From positions 1-64,000 of the forward strand of contig JASBTB010000014.1 of the NCBI GenBank assembly GCA_030148645.1: 64,000 nucleotides of DNA, in the 5' to 3' direction. The notes under the pieces were generated by a model, which saw nothing but the letters and a program-made list of their open reading frames with translations, was not told where the DNA came from and made no database searches. Position numbers and translations under genes: made by a program. The DNA is from Demequina sp. GTDB taxonomy: Bacteria > Actinomycetota > Actinomycetes > Actinomycetales > Demequinaceae. This document shows, piece by piece, positions 37,979 through 46,718 of this stretch; position 1 is the first letter of the stretch, and each line of letters opens with the position of its first letter.

Positions 37979-39060
37979 CGGCATACGAGTTGACGGGTCC
38001 GATCCTCGCCGCCGAGGACCGGACCGTCGGCAAGGCCTGGGTGGTGGGCGGACGTGTCACCTACGAACGGCCCCGGCACACCGACGTCACGCGGATCGGT
38101 GGCTGGGTGATTCCGGGGCTTGTCGACATGCATTGCCACCTGTCGGTTGGTCCCTCCGGTCCCGTGGATGGCGACCTGGTGCTCAAGCACGCACTGACCG
38201 AGCGCGACGCGGGAGTCCTCATGGTGAGGGACACGGGCTCAGCATCGTCACTGGAGGTGCTCGACGGTCGAAACGATGTTCCCAAGGTGTATCGCTCGGG
38301 TCGGTTCATCGCTCGTCCCAAGCGATACCTCAAGGGCTACGCCGTCGAGGTCGAACCCGACGAATTGGCGGCCGAGGCGGCCCGCCAGGCCAGGGCATCG
38401 GGTTCGTGGGTCAAGATCATCGCCGACTGGATCGACCGCGACCTTGGCGACGAGGCGGATCTCACGCCGCTGTGGTCGCCGACGCAACTCGCCGACGCGG
38501 TGGCTGCGGCCCATGCCGAGGGTGCCAGAGTGACCGCCCACACGTTCGCCACCGAGTCACTGGAGCCTCTGCTCGACGCCGATGTGGACTGTATCGAACA
38601 CGGCACGGGCATGACCGACAGCCACATGGCACGTGCGGCGGCGTCTGGAACGCCGGTGGTTCCCACGGTGCTCCAGATCGCCAATTTCGCGTCGTTTGCC
38701 GCGCTGGCCTCCGAGCGCTTCCCCCGGTTTGCCGAGCGGATGCGACGCATGTATGAGGCCAGGCACGAGCATGTCACCCGAATGTGGGAGGCGGGCATCA
38801 CACTTTTGACCGGCACGGATGCAGGCAGTTCCATCGCCCACGGTGACCTTGCGCGGGAGGCGGCCGAGATGGCGCGGTGCATCCCCGCGGTTGACGTCGT
38901 GGCGGGTGCCACCTGGCGGGCCAGGACCTTCCTTGGTGCCCCCGGGTTGGCGGAAGGGGAACCGGCCGACCTCGTGGTCCTGGCTCGCGACCCGCGCGAA
39001 GATATCGGCGTGCTCGCCGCTCCCACCGTTGTCATGCTCGACGGTGTCACCATAATCTGA
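37975..39060 (+). CDS. Amidohydrolase-family metal-dependent hydrolase
   Basis: A 361-residue TIM-barrel protein. Metal ligands appear in order: HCH in GLVDMHCHLSVGP, Lys in GSWVKIIADWID (position of the carbamylated lysine in related enzymes), His in TAHTFATES, His in CIEHGTGM and Asp in TGTDAGSS. This suits the imidazolonepropionase/Xaa-Pro dipeptidase-like group, acting on cyclic amides or peptides; the substrate is unknown. Coupled to ffh by ATGA, a common neighbour arrangement in Micrococcales. Confidence 0.8.
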   Translation: MTAYELTGPILAAEDRTVGKAWVVGGRVTYERPRHTDVTRIGGWVIPGLVDMHCHLSVGPSGPVDGDLVLKHALTERDAGVLMVRDTGSASSLEVLDGRNDVPKVYRSGRFIARPKRYLKGYAVEVEPDELAAEAARQARASGSWVKIIADWIDRDLGDEADLTPLWSPTQLADAVAAAHAEGARVTAHTFATESLEPLLDADVDCIEHGTGMTDSHMARAAASGTPVVPTVLQIANFASFAALASERFPRFAERMRRMYEARHEHVTRMWEAGITLLTGTDAGSSIAHGDLAREAAEMARCIPAVDVVAGATWRARTFLGAPGLAEGEPADLVVLARDPREDIGVLAAPTVVMLDGVTII

Positions 39061-39146
39061 GGCCCTTCTGAGGCACTTGTGAGAATGTGCCGCCACTGTG
39101 GACCTATCGCACCGCATCGGGCGGGGCCAGGCCTCAGGGAGAAATC

Positions 39147-39677
39147 GTGAAGCGCAATCGAGCGGCACTTGTCACCTCGGTGTCAACGGCCATGTTGGGT
39201 GCCGGGTGGGCGGCAGGCGTCGTCGGTACGGCGTTCGCGGCACAGGACCCCGCGTCGACCGCCACCCTGGGCGCAGCAGGCACGCAGTCGTCCTCCGTGG
39301 AAACGTCGACTGGAGCCTCGACGTTTCCAAGCGCCGCCCCGTCGGCTTCGGCGTCCGCGCCAGCGGCCGCCGCACCCTCGTCCGCGCCAGCGGCACCCAG
39401 CGGCACCTTTGACGGTGCGACCACCCAGACCCGCTATGGCAACTACCAGGTCGAGATCACGGTCGCGGCCGGCACGATCACCGACATCTCGATGTTGCAA
39501 AGCGGCAGTAGCGACGGGACGTCGCGACAGATCAGCGGATACGCCCTGCCACGGCTGATCAGCGCCGTGCTGCACAAGCAAACGGCGAATGTGGGTTACG
39601 TGTCCGGTGCGAGCTACACGACGCAAGGCTTTGAGACGTCGGTCCAGTCGGCGATGCAGGCGGCGGGTCTCGCGTGA
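39147..39677 (+). CDS. Exported FMN-binding domain protein
   Basis: A 176-residue protein: N-terminal membrane or signal segment (about 7-33), a low-complexity Ala/Ser/Pro linker (about 35-85), then an FMN-binding domain. The motif VSGASYTT near the C-terminus matches the flavinylation site (S/T)GA(S/T)xT, where ApbE links FMN to Thr. It would carry electrons on the outer face of the membrane. GTG 39147 has AGGGAG seven bases upstream. The ferric-reductase gene overlaps its stop by four bases. Confidence 0.85.
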   Translation: MKRNRAALVTSVSTAMLGAGWAAGVVGTAFAAQDPASTATLGAAGTQSSSVETSTGASTFPSAAPSASASAPAAAAPSSAPAAPSGTFDGATTQTRYGNYQVEITVAAGTITDISMLQSGSSDGTSRQISGYALPRLISAVLHKQTANVGYVSGASYTTQGFETSVQSAMQAAGLA

Positions 39678-41065
39678 GCGTCGACGTGCGCGTGCCCATC
39701 ACCGGGGACACTTTCGCTGACCGCGTCCGGACTGACTCGGCATGGCGGGACACCCTTGAGAGCATCTTCTGGCTTTCCGGCGTGGGGGCCGTGTCGCTCA
39801 TGCTTGCCACGGGTGCTCCCATCGGAAGTTTCGGCGACGCACTGACCACCATCGGCCGCGTCACGGGAATCGTCGCGGCGACCATGATGATGGTCCAGCT
39901 TCTGGTGATTGCCCGTGTGCCGTTCATCGAACGGCGCCTAGGCCATGACCGCGCCGCGGCGCTGCACGGCAGGTTGGGACGCATCGGCTTCATCGTGATC
40001 TTTGTCCACGTGGCCACGCTCGTCCTCGGCTATGCGGCACGCACCAACACGGGATGGTGGGACCAGGCGTGGGCGTTCGCCCTGCGATACGGCAACGAGA
40101 TGACCATCGCTGTGATCGGGTTCTGGCTGCTCATCGCGATCGTGGTGACGTCACTGGCCGCCGTGCGCACCAGGTGGAGGTATGAAAGATGGCACGCGGT
40201 TCATCTGCTCACCTATGTGACTGTCGCCATCAGCATTCCTCACCAGTTCGTGAACGGGACCACCTTCTCCGGGGTCGCCACGACGCCCACCGACACATTT
40301 GCCCGCTGGTACTGGGCCGCGCTGTGGACCGTCAGTGTCGGAGGGTTCCTGTTGTATCGGTGGCTACGCCCGCTGTGGCACCTGATGCGACACCAGATCA
40401 CGGTCACCAGGGTGGACAGCAATAGCGACGGCACCATCTCCGTGGAAATGACCGGCCGCGCGCTCCAGCGGATGAACCCGAAGGCCGGTCAGTTCTTCAT
40501 GTGGCGCTTCCTCGCTCCGGGCATGTGGACTGAGGCCCATCCGTTCTCGCTGTCCCGAGTGCCACGCGGAAATGCCCTCCGCATCACCGTCAAGCCGGTG
40601 GGTGACCACACGGCCGCCTTGGCACAGGTGCTTCCCGGCACCAAGGTGATGGCGGAGGGTCCCTTGGGGCGCTTCACCACGGAACACCGGCGAACTCACG
40701 GAGTCGTCTTGGCTGGCGCTGGCTCCGGCATCGCTCCCATCGTGGCCATCCTTGAGGAACTGGACTCCTCAGATCCGATCGTGGTCTTCTTGAGGGCCCG
40801 CAGCGCCTCGGAAATCCCGCACCTGGACGAGGTGAGGGAACTCGCCCACGAACGCGGGGCCACGTTGTACCTTCTCGAAGGTCGGCGGGGCGAGGGCTGG
40901 CGTCCTCAGGGCCTCACCGGTGCCATGACGGAGTTCGTGCCAAGGATCGCCGGGTCGGACATCTATGTGTGCGGCCCGGCCGCCTGGGCCGAGGCCGTGC
41001 TTGATGAGGCGCGCGCCTGTGGGGCGCCCCAAGAGCACCTCCACTACGAGCAGTTCGCCTGGTAG
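39674..41065 (+). CDS. Ferric reductase-like membrane flavoprotein with ferredoxin-reductase domain
   Basis: A 463-residue protein. About residues 30-230 hold six hydrophobic helices of the ferric-reductase-like type, with His in ALHGRLGRIGFIVIFVHVAT and in WHAVHLLTYVTVAISIPHQF as likely haem ligands. A FAD domain follows (HPFSLSRVPRG), then an NAD(P)-binding domain (GVVLAGAGSGIAPI, YVCGPAAWAEAV). It would pass electrons from NAD(P)H through FAD and haem to the exported FMN protein. GTG 39674 overlaps the FMN protein stop. Similar clusters act in extracytosolic flavin electron transfer. Confidence 0.85.
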   Translation: MSVDVRVPITGDTFADRVRTDSAWRDTLESIFWLSGVGAVSLMLATGAPIGSFGDALTTIGRVTGIVAATMMMVQLLVIARVPFIERRLGHDRAAALHGRLGRIGFIVIFVHVATLVLGYAARTNTGWWDQAWAFALRYGNEMTIAVIGFWLLIAIVVTSLAAVRTRWRYERWHAVHLLTYVTVAISIPHQFVNGTTFSGVATTPTDTFARWYWAALWTVSVGGFLLYRWLRPLWHLMRHQITVTRVDSNSDGTISVEMTGRALQRMNPKAGQFFMWRFLAPGMWTEAHPFSLSRVPRGNALRITVKPVGDHTAALAQVLPGTKVMAEGPLGRFTTEHRRTHGVVLAGAGSGIAPIVAILEELDSSDPIVVFLRARSASEIPHLDEVRELAHERGATLYLLEGRRGEGWRPQGLTGAMTEFVPRIAGSDIYVCGPAAWAEAVLDEARACGAPQEHLHYEQFAW

Positions 41066-41172
41066 CGACCGTCTCGGGGGAATGGGAGCGCCGCGTCCCG
41101 CGTTGCGCACGACGGTAACGGCTCACGTGCAGCCTACGAAGCCATGCGAGATCACGCGAGGAAGGAACGTCG

Positions 41173-41451
41173 ATGAGGGCGAGCCTGGCGCTGAGCCCGG
41201 TTCGGATCGTGGTGCCTTCGCGGTGGTCCGACATGGCTTCCGTCGCAATCTGCGTGGTTGCCGCGATCGGTGTGGCTTTCTTCCTTCGTGGTGTGCTGGT
41301 ATCCCGGGTCAACGCTTGGGCCATGCCCACCATCGTGCACAGGGTGCCCAGGGTTCAACGCGCCGACGTCGAGTTCGTCTTGGGCGCCTCGATCACGTCA
41401 CCCGTGGCGGTTGAGTCCGTTGCTGGCAATGTGCACGAAGCGGCACGATAG
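41173..41451 (+). CDS. Small membrane protein in the flavin electron-transfer cluster
   Basis: A 92-residue protein with one hydrophobic segment (about 22-40, ASVAICVVAAIGVAFFLRG) and a C-terminal region of about 50 residues that could lie outside the membrane. I recognise no family. AAGGAA precedes ATG 41173 by eight bases. It lies between the ferric reductase and ApbE on the same strand, so it may be a subunit or assembly factor; that is inferred only from position. Confidence 0.6.
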   Translation: MRASLALSPVRIVVPSRWSDMASVAICVVAAIGVAFFLRGVLVSRVNAWAMPTIVHRVPRVQRADVEFVLGASITSPVAVESVAGNVHEAAR

Positions 41452-41599
41452 CGATGAGGGCGTCTCAGGAGGCGGCGATGGCGATCGGTGGTGTCAAGAT
41501 GGCGGCCGTGGTACCTGCGCGTGTGTCGCGACCGCGTCCCGGCGGGCACCACTCGAGGTCCGCACCCGCCCTTGTCAACGACGCTCAGGAGGCGAACTC

Positions 41600-42391
41600 G
41601 TGACGGCGGTGCCACCCTTCACATCGACCGTGACGGCCATGGGCATGCCGTTCGTCGTGCAGATGCAGATTCCAGCGTCCGTGACGGTGGCAACCGCCGC
41701 GGTGGAGCGTTTCCACGCCGAACTCACATGGGCCGACGAGGTCTTCTCCCTCTTCAAAGACGACTCCTACCTGTCCCGTCTCAACCGTGGCGAGATCTCA
41801 ATCGATGACTGCCCGGAGGAGATGTTCGAGATTCTGAACGCCTGCGAGTGGTATCGGGCTAAGACGTTGGGTGGCTTCGACGCGCGCCGCCCCGACCACC
41901 TCGATCCGAGCGGCATCGTCAAGGGGTGGGCGGTGGCGCGCGGCTCCGCAGCGCTCGATGCCATCGGTGCCGCATCCTGGATGATTGGCGCCAGTGGCGA
42001 TGTCCTGGTGTCCGGCGAGGGGCACGAGTGGCGCATCGGTATCGCCGACCCCCGGGTCGTCGGCGATCCGACCGGACGTGCCGTGGTGGATGTCGTGATG
42101 CTTGGTGGAAGGCTCAGGGCGCTGGCCACGTCGGGTGGCGCCAACAAAGGCTTACACATCTGGGATCCGGTGACAGGACAAGGCGCCGACCACTACCTCC
42201 AGGTCTCGGTGATGGCCGCCAACATGGTGGACGCCGATGCCTGGGCCACGGCGATCGCGGCGGGCGGCGAGAGGGTCCTGTCCGCCGCGCTCGATGCTGG
42301 CATGGAGGCGATGGCTATCACCGCCGAACGCGACGACGGGACCTATGGGGCGTATGCATCGTCGGGCTGGCCCTCGATCCTGCCCGCGTAG
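41600..42391 (+). CDS. apbE: FAD:protein FMN transferase
   Basis: A 263-residue ApbE. Family elements: TAMGMPFVVQM, DEVFSLFKDDSYLSRLNRG, LGGFDARRP, DPSGIVKGWAVARG, GASGDVLVSG, ATSGGANKGLHIWDP and the Mg-binding VDADAWATA. It takes FMN from FAD and attaches it to Thr of an exported acceptor, here probably the FMN-binding protein upstream. It has no signal peptide or lipobox, unlike many ApbE proteins, so it may act in the cytoplasm or start further upstream. GTG 41600 has AGGAGG (41587-41592) seven bases ahead. Confidence 0.9.
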   Translation: MTAVPPFTSTVTAMGMPFVVQMQIPASVTVATAAVERFHAELTWADEVFSLFKDDSYLSRLNRGEISIDDCPEEMFEILNACEWYRAKTLGGFDARRPDHLDPSGIVKGWAVARGSAALDAIGAASWMIGASGDVLVSGEGHEWRIGIADPRVVGDPTGRAVVDVVMLGGRLRALATSGGANKGLHIWDPVTGQGADHYLQVSVMAANMVDADAWATAIAAGGERVLSAALDAGMEAMAITAERDDGTYGAYASSGWPSILPA

Positions 42392-42545
42392 CGTTCGCGT
42401 AGCGTGCCCACCCTCTGGCATACTTGTCGGTTGGCGCTTGCGGCCCTCTACCCGCAGGTGACTATTCGTCTTGTCAGGCGTCCCGGTCTATTTCCCGGAC
42501 CGGTGCTGCCCGACTCACACCGAATCCTGAGGAGCAGTACCGAAA

Positions 42546-43127
42546 ATGGCAGCCAAGATCCGTCTCAAGCGCTTTGGCAAGAAGCGTGCACCGTACTACC
42601 GCGTCGTCGTCATGGACTCGCGTGCCAAGCGCGACGGCCGTGCGATCGAAGAGATCGGCAAGTACCACCCCACCGAGGAGCCCTCGGTCATTGTCATCGA
42701 CTCCGAGCGTGCGCAGTACTGGCTTTCGGTGGGCGCGCAGCCCTCCGATCAGGTCAGAGCGCTTCTGAAACTCACTGGCGACTGGGGGAAGTTCAAGGGC
42801 GACAAGGATGCGACGAGTACCGTCAAGGTAGCGCCGGGCAGGGTCAACGCCGAAGACGCCATCAAGGCGCACGCGGACGAGGCCGAGAAGCGCAAGGCCG
42901 CGAAGTCTGCCGCCAAGGAGGCCGAAGCGGCAGCCAAGGAGAAGGCCGCCAAGGAGGCCGAAGCGACAGCCAAGGCCGCCTCGAAGGCTGAGGCCGACGC
43001 CGTCGCCGACGAGTCCTCCGAGGTCCCCACCGACGAAGCCAATGACGGTGATGTCCAGATCGCCGAGGGCAACCCGAGCGAAGGCGACGACAAGGTCGAG
43101 GGCGCCAACGACGTGGAAGCGAAGTAG
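42546..43127 (+). CDS. rpsP: 30S ribosomal protein S16 with long acidic/basic tail
   Basis: A 193-residue S16. The first 80 residues are the S16 core ([20 protein letters not shown]). The rest, about 110 residues, is an Ala/Lys/Glu-rich repeat ([20 protein letters not shown]) then an acidic end; E. coli S16 has 82 residues. Actinobacterial S16 proteins are commonly extended, but this tail is at the long end. ATG 42546 has GAGGAG (42531-42536) upstream. A likely promoter has CATACTTG near 42418. khpA follows by three bases. Confidence 0.96.
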   Translation: MAAKIRLKRFGKKRAPYYRVVVMDSRAKRDGRAIEEIGKYHPTEEPSVIVIDSERAQYWLSVGAQPSDQVRALLKLTGDWGKFKGDKDATSTVKVAPGRVNAEDAIKAHADEAEKRKAAKSAAKEAEAAAKEKAAKEAEATAKAASKAEADAVADESSEVPTDEANDGDVQIAEGNPSEGDDKVEGANDVEAK

Positions 43128-43130
43128 CGC

Positions 43131-43361
43131 ATGGTCCTCGAGGCCCTGGAGTTCCTGGTGCGTTCGATCGTCCGCAATCCGGAAGACGTACGTGTCACTG
43201 AGCGTGCGGGGCGTCGCGGAGTGACCCTGAATGTGGTGGTCCATCCGGACGATCTTCCGCGGGTCATCGGCCGTCACGGCCGCACGGCGAATTCGTTGCG
43301 CACCGTCGTCGATGCGGTCGCGCGTGACGAGGTCCGCGTCAACATCGTCGACGTCGCCTAA
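43131..43361 (+). CDS. khpA: KH-domain RNA-binding protein KhpA
   Basis: A 76-residue protein with a single KH domain; the RNA-binding loop is VIGRHGRTANSLRT (G-x-x-G). It is the actinobacterial KhpA always found between rpsP and rimM, and in Firmicutes it pairs with KhpB to bind many RNAs. It starts three bases after the rpsP stop and is followed by a terminator. Confidence 0.93.
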   Translation: MVLEALEFLVRSIVRNPEDVRVTERAGRRGVTLNVVVHPDDLPRVIGRHGRTANSLRTVVDAVARDEVRVNIVDVA

Positions 43362-43379
43362 CGGTTACGTAGTGCGCGG

Positions 43380-43407
43380 GGCCCGGCCCCTTCCGAGGGA
43401 CCGGGCC
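43380..43407 (+). terminator. Terminator after rpsP-khpA
   Basis: GGCCCGG (43380-43386) pairs with CCGGGCC (43401-43407), with an inner CCCT/AGGG stem around loop TCCG and one C-A mismatch. TTCC follows; there is no long T-run. Confidence 0.65.
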
Positions 43408-43422
43408 TTCCGCGTGTCCGAT

Positions 43423-43506
43423 GGTACGAACCGGGCGCCTTCCGGACGGTACGAACCGGATCCGTGCGCGCCACGCCGCGTGGCGCACCCTTTTGGCAAA
43501 GGGTGC
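43423..43506 (+). repeat. Direct repeat and two overlapping hairpins before rimM
   Basis: GGTACGAACCGG occurs twice (43423-43434 and 43448-43459). Next come GCGCCACG-CCG-CGTGGCGC (43468-43486) and GCACCCTTT-TGGC-AAAGGGTGC (43485-43506), which share two bases and so compete. None of this is coding. Confidence 0.6.
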
Positions 43507-43591
43507 TGGCGTGTCGGCGCGCAAATTGGTTCGGGGCGTCGGGGCGCGGCTGGGGAGGGCACGTAGCGTCCCGACCGCACCCGCAGCACCC

Positions 43592-43597
43592 TAGTCT
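43592..43597 (+). promoter_or_regulatory. Leaderless -10 element of rimM
   Basis: TAGTCT lies seven bases before ATG 43605, with no ribosome-binding site. Confidence 0.5.
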
Positions 43598-43604
43598 TGA
43601 TCCC

Positions 43605-44135
43605 ATGAAGGTGACTGTCGCGCGCGTCGGCCGCGCCCATGGACTCAAGGGCGAGGTGTCGGTCGAACTGAGGACCGACATTCCCGAGCAGCGACTTCGG
43701 CCGGGCGCTGTGCTGGAGACTGAGCCAGCCGCAGCAGGCCCGCTCACGGTGATCTCCGCCCGGACCCAGTCTGGCCGCTGGTACGTGAGGCTTGAGGGGA
43801 TCGCAAGCCGCGAAGCCGCCGAGGCGGCCAGGGGCCTCGAGTTGATGGTCGAGGCGGACGAGGATGAAGAAGACGGCGCCTGGTACGTTCACCAACTGGT
43901 TGGGCTGCGTGCCGAGCGCCCGGACGGCACCCTGGTGGGCGACGTGGTGGACCTGATGGACATGCCCGCCCAGGATCTGCTAATTGTCCGCGAGCCGTCG
44001 GGGCGCCGCTCCATGATTCCGTTTGTCGAGGACTTCGTTCCGGAGGTCGATGTCGAGGGCGGCCGCGTCGTCGTGACCCCGCCCTTCGGGCTTCTTGGTG
44101 GTGAAGAGCAGGCGGACACTGGGGAGCCGCACTAG
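43605..44135 (+). CDS. rimM: 16S rRNA processing protein RimM
   Basis: A 176-residue protein. It has the N-terminal RimM barrel ([20 protein letters not shown]) and a C-terminal PRC-barrel ([20 protein letters not shown]). It helps mature the 30S head around S19. It overlaps trmD by one base (TAGTG). ATG 43605 is the first good start and follows a leaderless-type -10. Confidence 0.95.
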   Translation: MKVTVARVGRAHGLKGEVSVELRTDIPEQRLRPGAVLETEPAAAGPLTVISARTQSGRWYVRLEGIASREAAEAARGLELMVEADEDEEDGAWYVHQLVGLRAERPDGTLVGDVVDLMDMPAQDLLIVREPSGRRSMIPFVEDFVPEVDVEGGRVVVTPPFGLLGGEEQADTGEPH

Positions 44136-44860
44136 TGCGTATCGACGTCGTCAGCATCTTCCCCGAATTCTTCTCGGTGTTGGATGTGTCCCTGCTGGGC
44201 AAGGCCCGCCAGGCCGAACTGGTGCAGGCGCACGTCCACGATTTGCGCCAGTGGGCTGACGTGAAGCCGGACGGCACGCCCGATGTGCACCGCGCCGTGG
44301 ACGACTCTCCCTTTGGGGGGGGAGCGGGAATGGTGATGAGGGCCGACGTCTGGGGCAGAGCGCTCGACGATGTGCTCCAACCCGGCGGGGTGCTGGTGAT
44401 CCCAAGTCCGGCAGGTAGTCCCTTCACCCAGGCGCTCGCGGCCGACCTTGCTCAGGCCGAGCAGATCGCCTTCGCTTGCGGACGCTACGAGGGCATCGAC
44501 GCCCGGGTGGCCGAGCACTACGAGGCAGCCGGTTTTCGCGTCGCGGAGTTGTCGCTTGGCGACTACGTGCTCAACGGCGGAGAAGTCGCGGCGGTGGCAA
44601 TGATCGAGGCCATCGCCAGGCTGATTCCAGGATTCATGGGCAATGCAGCCAGCGTCGTCGAGGAGAGTCACGCCGACGGTCTGCTGGAGTACCCGCCATA
44701 CACGAGGCCCGCTTCATGGCGGGGTCTCGAGGTGCCTCGCGTTCTCCTCAGTGGCCACCACGGCATGATCGCGCGGTGGCGTCGCGAGCAGCAGATGGCA
44801 CGCACGCGCCTGCGCCGTCCGGACCTGCTCGCCGACGATGACGACGGTGTGGCACAATAG
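44135..44860 (+). CDS. trmD: tRNA (guanine-37-N1)-methyltransferase
   Basis: A 241-residue SPOUT methyltransferase. [13 protein letters not shown] is the start, [13 protein letters not shown] and [14 protein letters not shown] are the trefoil-knot AdoMet motifs. It methylates G37 of tRNAs with CNN anticodons starting with G36, preventing frameshifts. GTG 44135 overlaps the rimM stop, so the pair is coupled. CACAATAGT at its end (44853-44861) may hold the rplS promoter. Confidence 0.96.
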   Translation: MRIDVVSIFPEFFSVLDVSLLGKARQAELVQAHVHDLRQWADVKPDGTPDVHRAVDDSPFGGGAGMVMRADVWGRALDDVLQPGGVLVIPSPAGSPFTQALAADLAQAEQIAFACGRYEGIDARVAEHYEAAGFRVAELSLGDYVLNGGEVAAVAMIEAIARLIPGFMGNAASVVEESHADGLLEYPPYTRPASWRGLEVPRVLLSGHHGMIARWRREQQMARTRLRRPDLLADDDDGVAQ

Positions 44861-44987
44861 TGCGTCGGTGCGCGCGGAGTTGAACCTGCCACAGGGGGTT
44901 CAGCGGTTCCCGCGGCGTAACACCCTTTATCGAGTGCCGTAAGGCAAGAGATCGTGGATGACCTGTGGCAACTGCGAGGAGTCAGAC

Positions 44988-45335
44988 ATGCACAAGCTCG
45001 ACGGCGTCGACGCAAGCCAGCTTCGCGACGACATTCCGGCGTTCCGTGCCGGAGACACGCTCAAGGTCCACGTCAAGGTCGTCGAGGGCACCCGCGCTCG
45101 CGTCCAGGTGTTCCAGGGCATCGTGATCGCCCGCCAGGGTTCGGGCGTGGGCGAGACCTTTACGGTCCGCAAGGTCTCCTTCGGCGTGGGGGTGGAGCGC
45201 ATGTTCCCCCTGCACGCCCCGACCATCGACAAGATCGAGGTAGACCGGCGCGGCGACGTTCGCCGTGCCAAGCTCTACTATCTGCGCGGTTTGCGCGGTA
45301 AGGCTGCTCGCATCCGCGAGAAGCGCGAGAACTAG
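44988..45335 (+). CDS. rplS: 50S ribosomal protein L19
   Basis: A 115-residue L19 with the family pattern [16 protein letters not shown] and [15 protein letters not shown]. It sits at the 30S-50S interface. ATG 44988 follows GAGGAG by six bases; an in-frame ATG at 44958 lies before the ribosome-binding site. The leader contains TGAACC...GGTTCA (about 44882-44904), a small hairpin of unknown role. lepB and rnhB follow. Confidence 0.96.
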   Translation: MHKLDGVDASQLRDDIPAFRAGDTLKVHVKVVEGTRARVQVFQGIVIARQGSGVGETFTVRKVSFGVGVERMFPLHAPTIDKIEVDRRGDVRRAKLYYLRGLRGKAARIREKREN

Positions 45336-45397
45336 CCATTTCTCCGTCACACGTCGCGCCAGCGCAGAGGTCTGACCTCTCTGCCGGTCGCCGTGTC

Positions 45398-46036
45398 ATG
45401 GCGTGGCTGCGCGAGGTCCTTATCGTGTTGGGTAGCGCGCTCGTCTTGTCGCTGTTGCTCAAGACCTTCGTGTTTCAGTCGTTCTGGATCCCCTCGGGGT
45501 CGATGGAAAACACCCTTGAGGTGCGGGATCGCATTCTCGTGTCGTTGTGGCGTCCCGGTCCACTCGACCTGCGTCGCGGCGACATCGTCGTCTTCAAGGA
45601 CCCGGGCGGCTGGCTGAGCCCGCCGCCGCAGGTGGAACCCACCGGGCTTGCGAAGGGCTGGAGCACCTTCGCCACGTTCGTGGGGTTGCTGCCCCAGGAT
45701 GCTGGCCAGCATCTGGTGAAGCGAGTGATAGGCCTTCCCGGCGACACGGTCGCGTGCAACACTGCCGACGACGCGGTCATGGTCAATGGGGTCGAATTGG
45801 TCGAGAACTACGTCAAGCCCGGCACCTCGAGTTGCACCTACGGGTGGGAGGTCACCGTTCCGGAGGGCCGAATCTGGGTGCTGGGCGACAACCGCTCCAA
45901 CTCGGCCGACTCGCGTGCTCACCTAGGCGACCCCGGTGGGGGCATGGTCCCGATCGACAACGTGGTTGGTACGGCGTTCGTGACGGCATGGCCGCTTGAG
46001 CACTGGAAGACGTTCGGCAATCCCTACCCCGGCTAG
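45398..46036 (+). CDS. lepB: Signal peptidase I
   Basis: A 212-residue membrane protease. One N-terminal transmembrane helix (about 5-25) is followed by the catalytic Ser35 in IPSGSMENTL and Lys108 in QHLVKRVIGLPGD. LGDNRSNSADSRAHLG is box E. It cleaves signal peptides of exported proteins on the outer side of the membrane. ATG 45398 has no clear ribosome-binding site; the frame is open a little further upstream without another good start. Confidence 0.95.
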   Translation: MAWLREVLIVLGSALVLSLLLKTFVFQSFWIPSGSMENTLEVRDRILVSLWRPGPLDLRRGDIVVFKDPGGWLSPPPQVEPTGLAKGWSTFATFVGLLPQDAGQHLVKRVIGLPGDTVACNTADDAVMVNGVELVENYVKPGTSSCTYGWEVTVPEGRIWVLGDNRSNSADSRAHLGDPGGGMVPIDNVVGTAFVTAWPLEHWKTFGNPYPG

Positions 46037-46039
46037 GGT
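46034..46039 (+). promoter_or_regulatory. Leaderless -10 element of rnhB
   Basis: TAGGGT lies seven bases before ATG 46047. It overlaps the lepB stop codon. Confidence 0.4.
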
Positions 46040-46046
46040 CGGGGCT

Positions 46047-46718
46047 ATGGCAGTGACTCTTATCCGCGAGTCTGCCCGGTGGGACGCGGGCGCGCGCCTC
46101 GTAGCGGGAATCGATGAGGTGGGCAGAGGTGCGCTGGCTGGCCCCGTGAGCGTGGGCGTGGCGGTACTCACGCGGTGCACCACGTGGCCCGCCGGGCTCG
46201 CGGACTCCAAGGAACTGAGCCCCACGGCGCGCGAGGCTATCGCAACGGCGATCCCGGATTTTGGTGTGGGCCGGGCGGTGGGTCATGCGAGCCCGGCAGA
46301 GATCGACGAGCGCGGCATCGTCGCCGCTCTGCGGCTGGCGGGGATGCGGGCCCTGGCCTCCCTGGCGGACGACGGCATCGTGCCCGATGCGATTCTGCTC
46401 GACGGTCGCCATGACTGGCTGACCCCACCCGCCGCCGACCTGTTCGCGGACGATGCCGATGCCACGGCCCTCGCGCCTGTCACCATGGTCGTCAAAGGCG
46501 ACCGGCTGTGCGCGTCGATTGCGGCCGCCTCGATCGTGGCCAAGGTGGAGCGCGACGCGCTGATGCGCGAGGCCCACGTGTCACACCCCGCTTACGGCTG
46601 GGAGGGCAACAAAGGCTACGGTTCCGCTGGGCACCTGGCGGCCCTGCGGGAGATCGGCCCGAGCCCCCTGCACCGGGTGTCGTGGAAGCTGCCCGAGCGG
46701 GTGGGGGCCGACAGCTAG
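46047..46718 (+). CDS. rnhB: Ribonuclease HII
   Basis: A 223-residue enzyme that cuts the RNA strand of RNA-DNA hybrids and removes single ribonucleotides from DNA. The catalytic Asp23-Glu24 lie in VAGIDEVGRGALAGPV. AILLDGRHDWL holds the next Asp. DRLCASIAAASIVAKVERD holds the last acidic residue. In related actinobacteria DUF2469 follows directly; here an 8.6-kb minus-strand operon lies between. Confidence 0.95.
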   Translation: MAVTLIRESARWDAGARLVAGIDEVGRGALAGPVSVGVAVLTRCTTWPAGLADSKELSPTAREAIATAIPDFGVGRAVGHASPAEIDERGIVAALRLAGMRALASLADDGIVPDAILLDGRHDWLTPPAADLFADDADATALAPVTMVVKGDRLCASIAAASIVAKVERDALMREAHVSHPAYGWEGNKGYGSAGHLAALREIGPSPLHRVSWKLPERVGADS

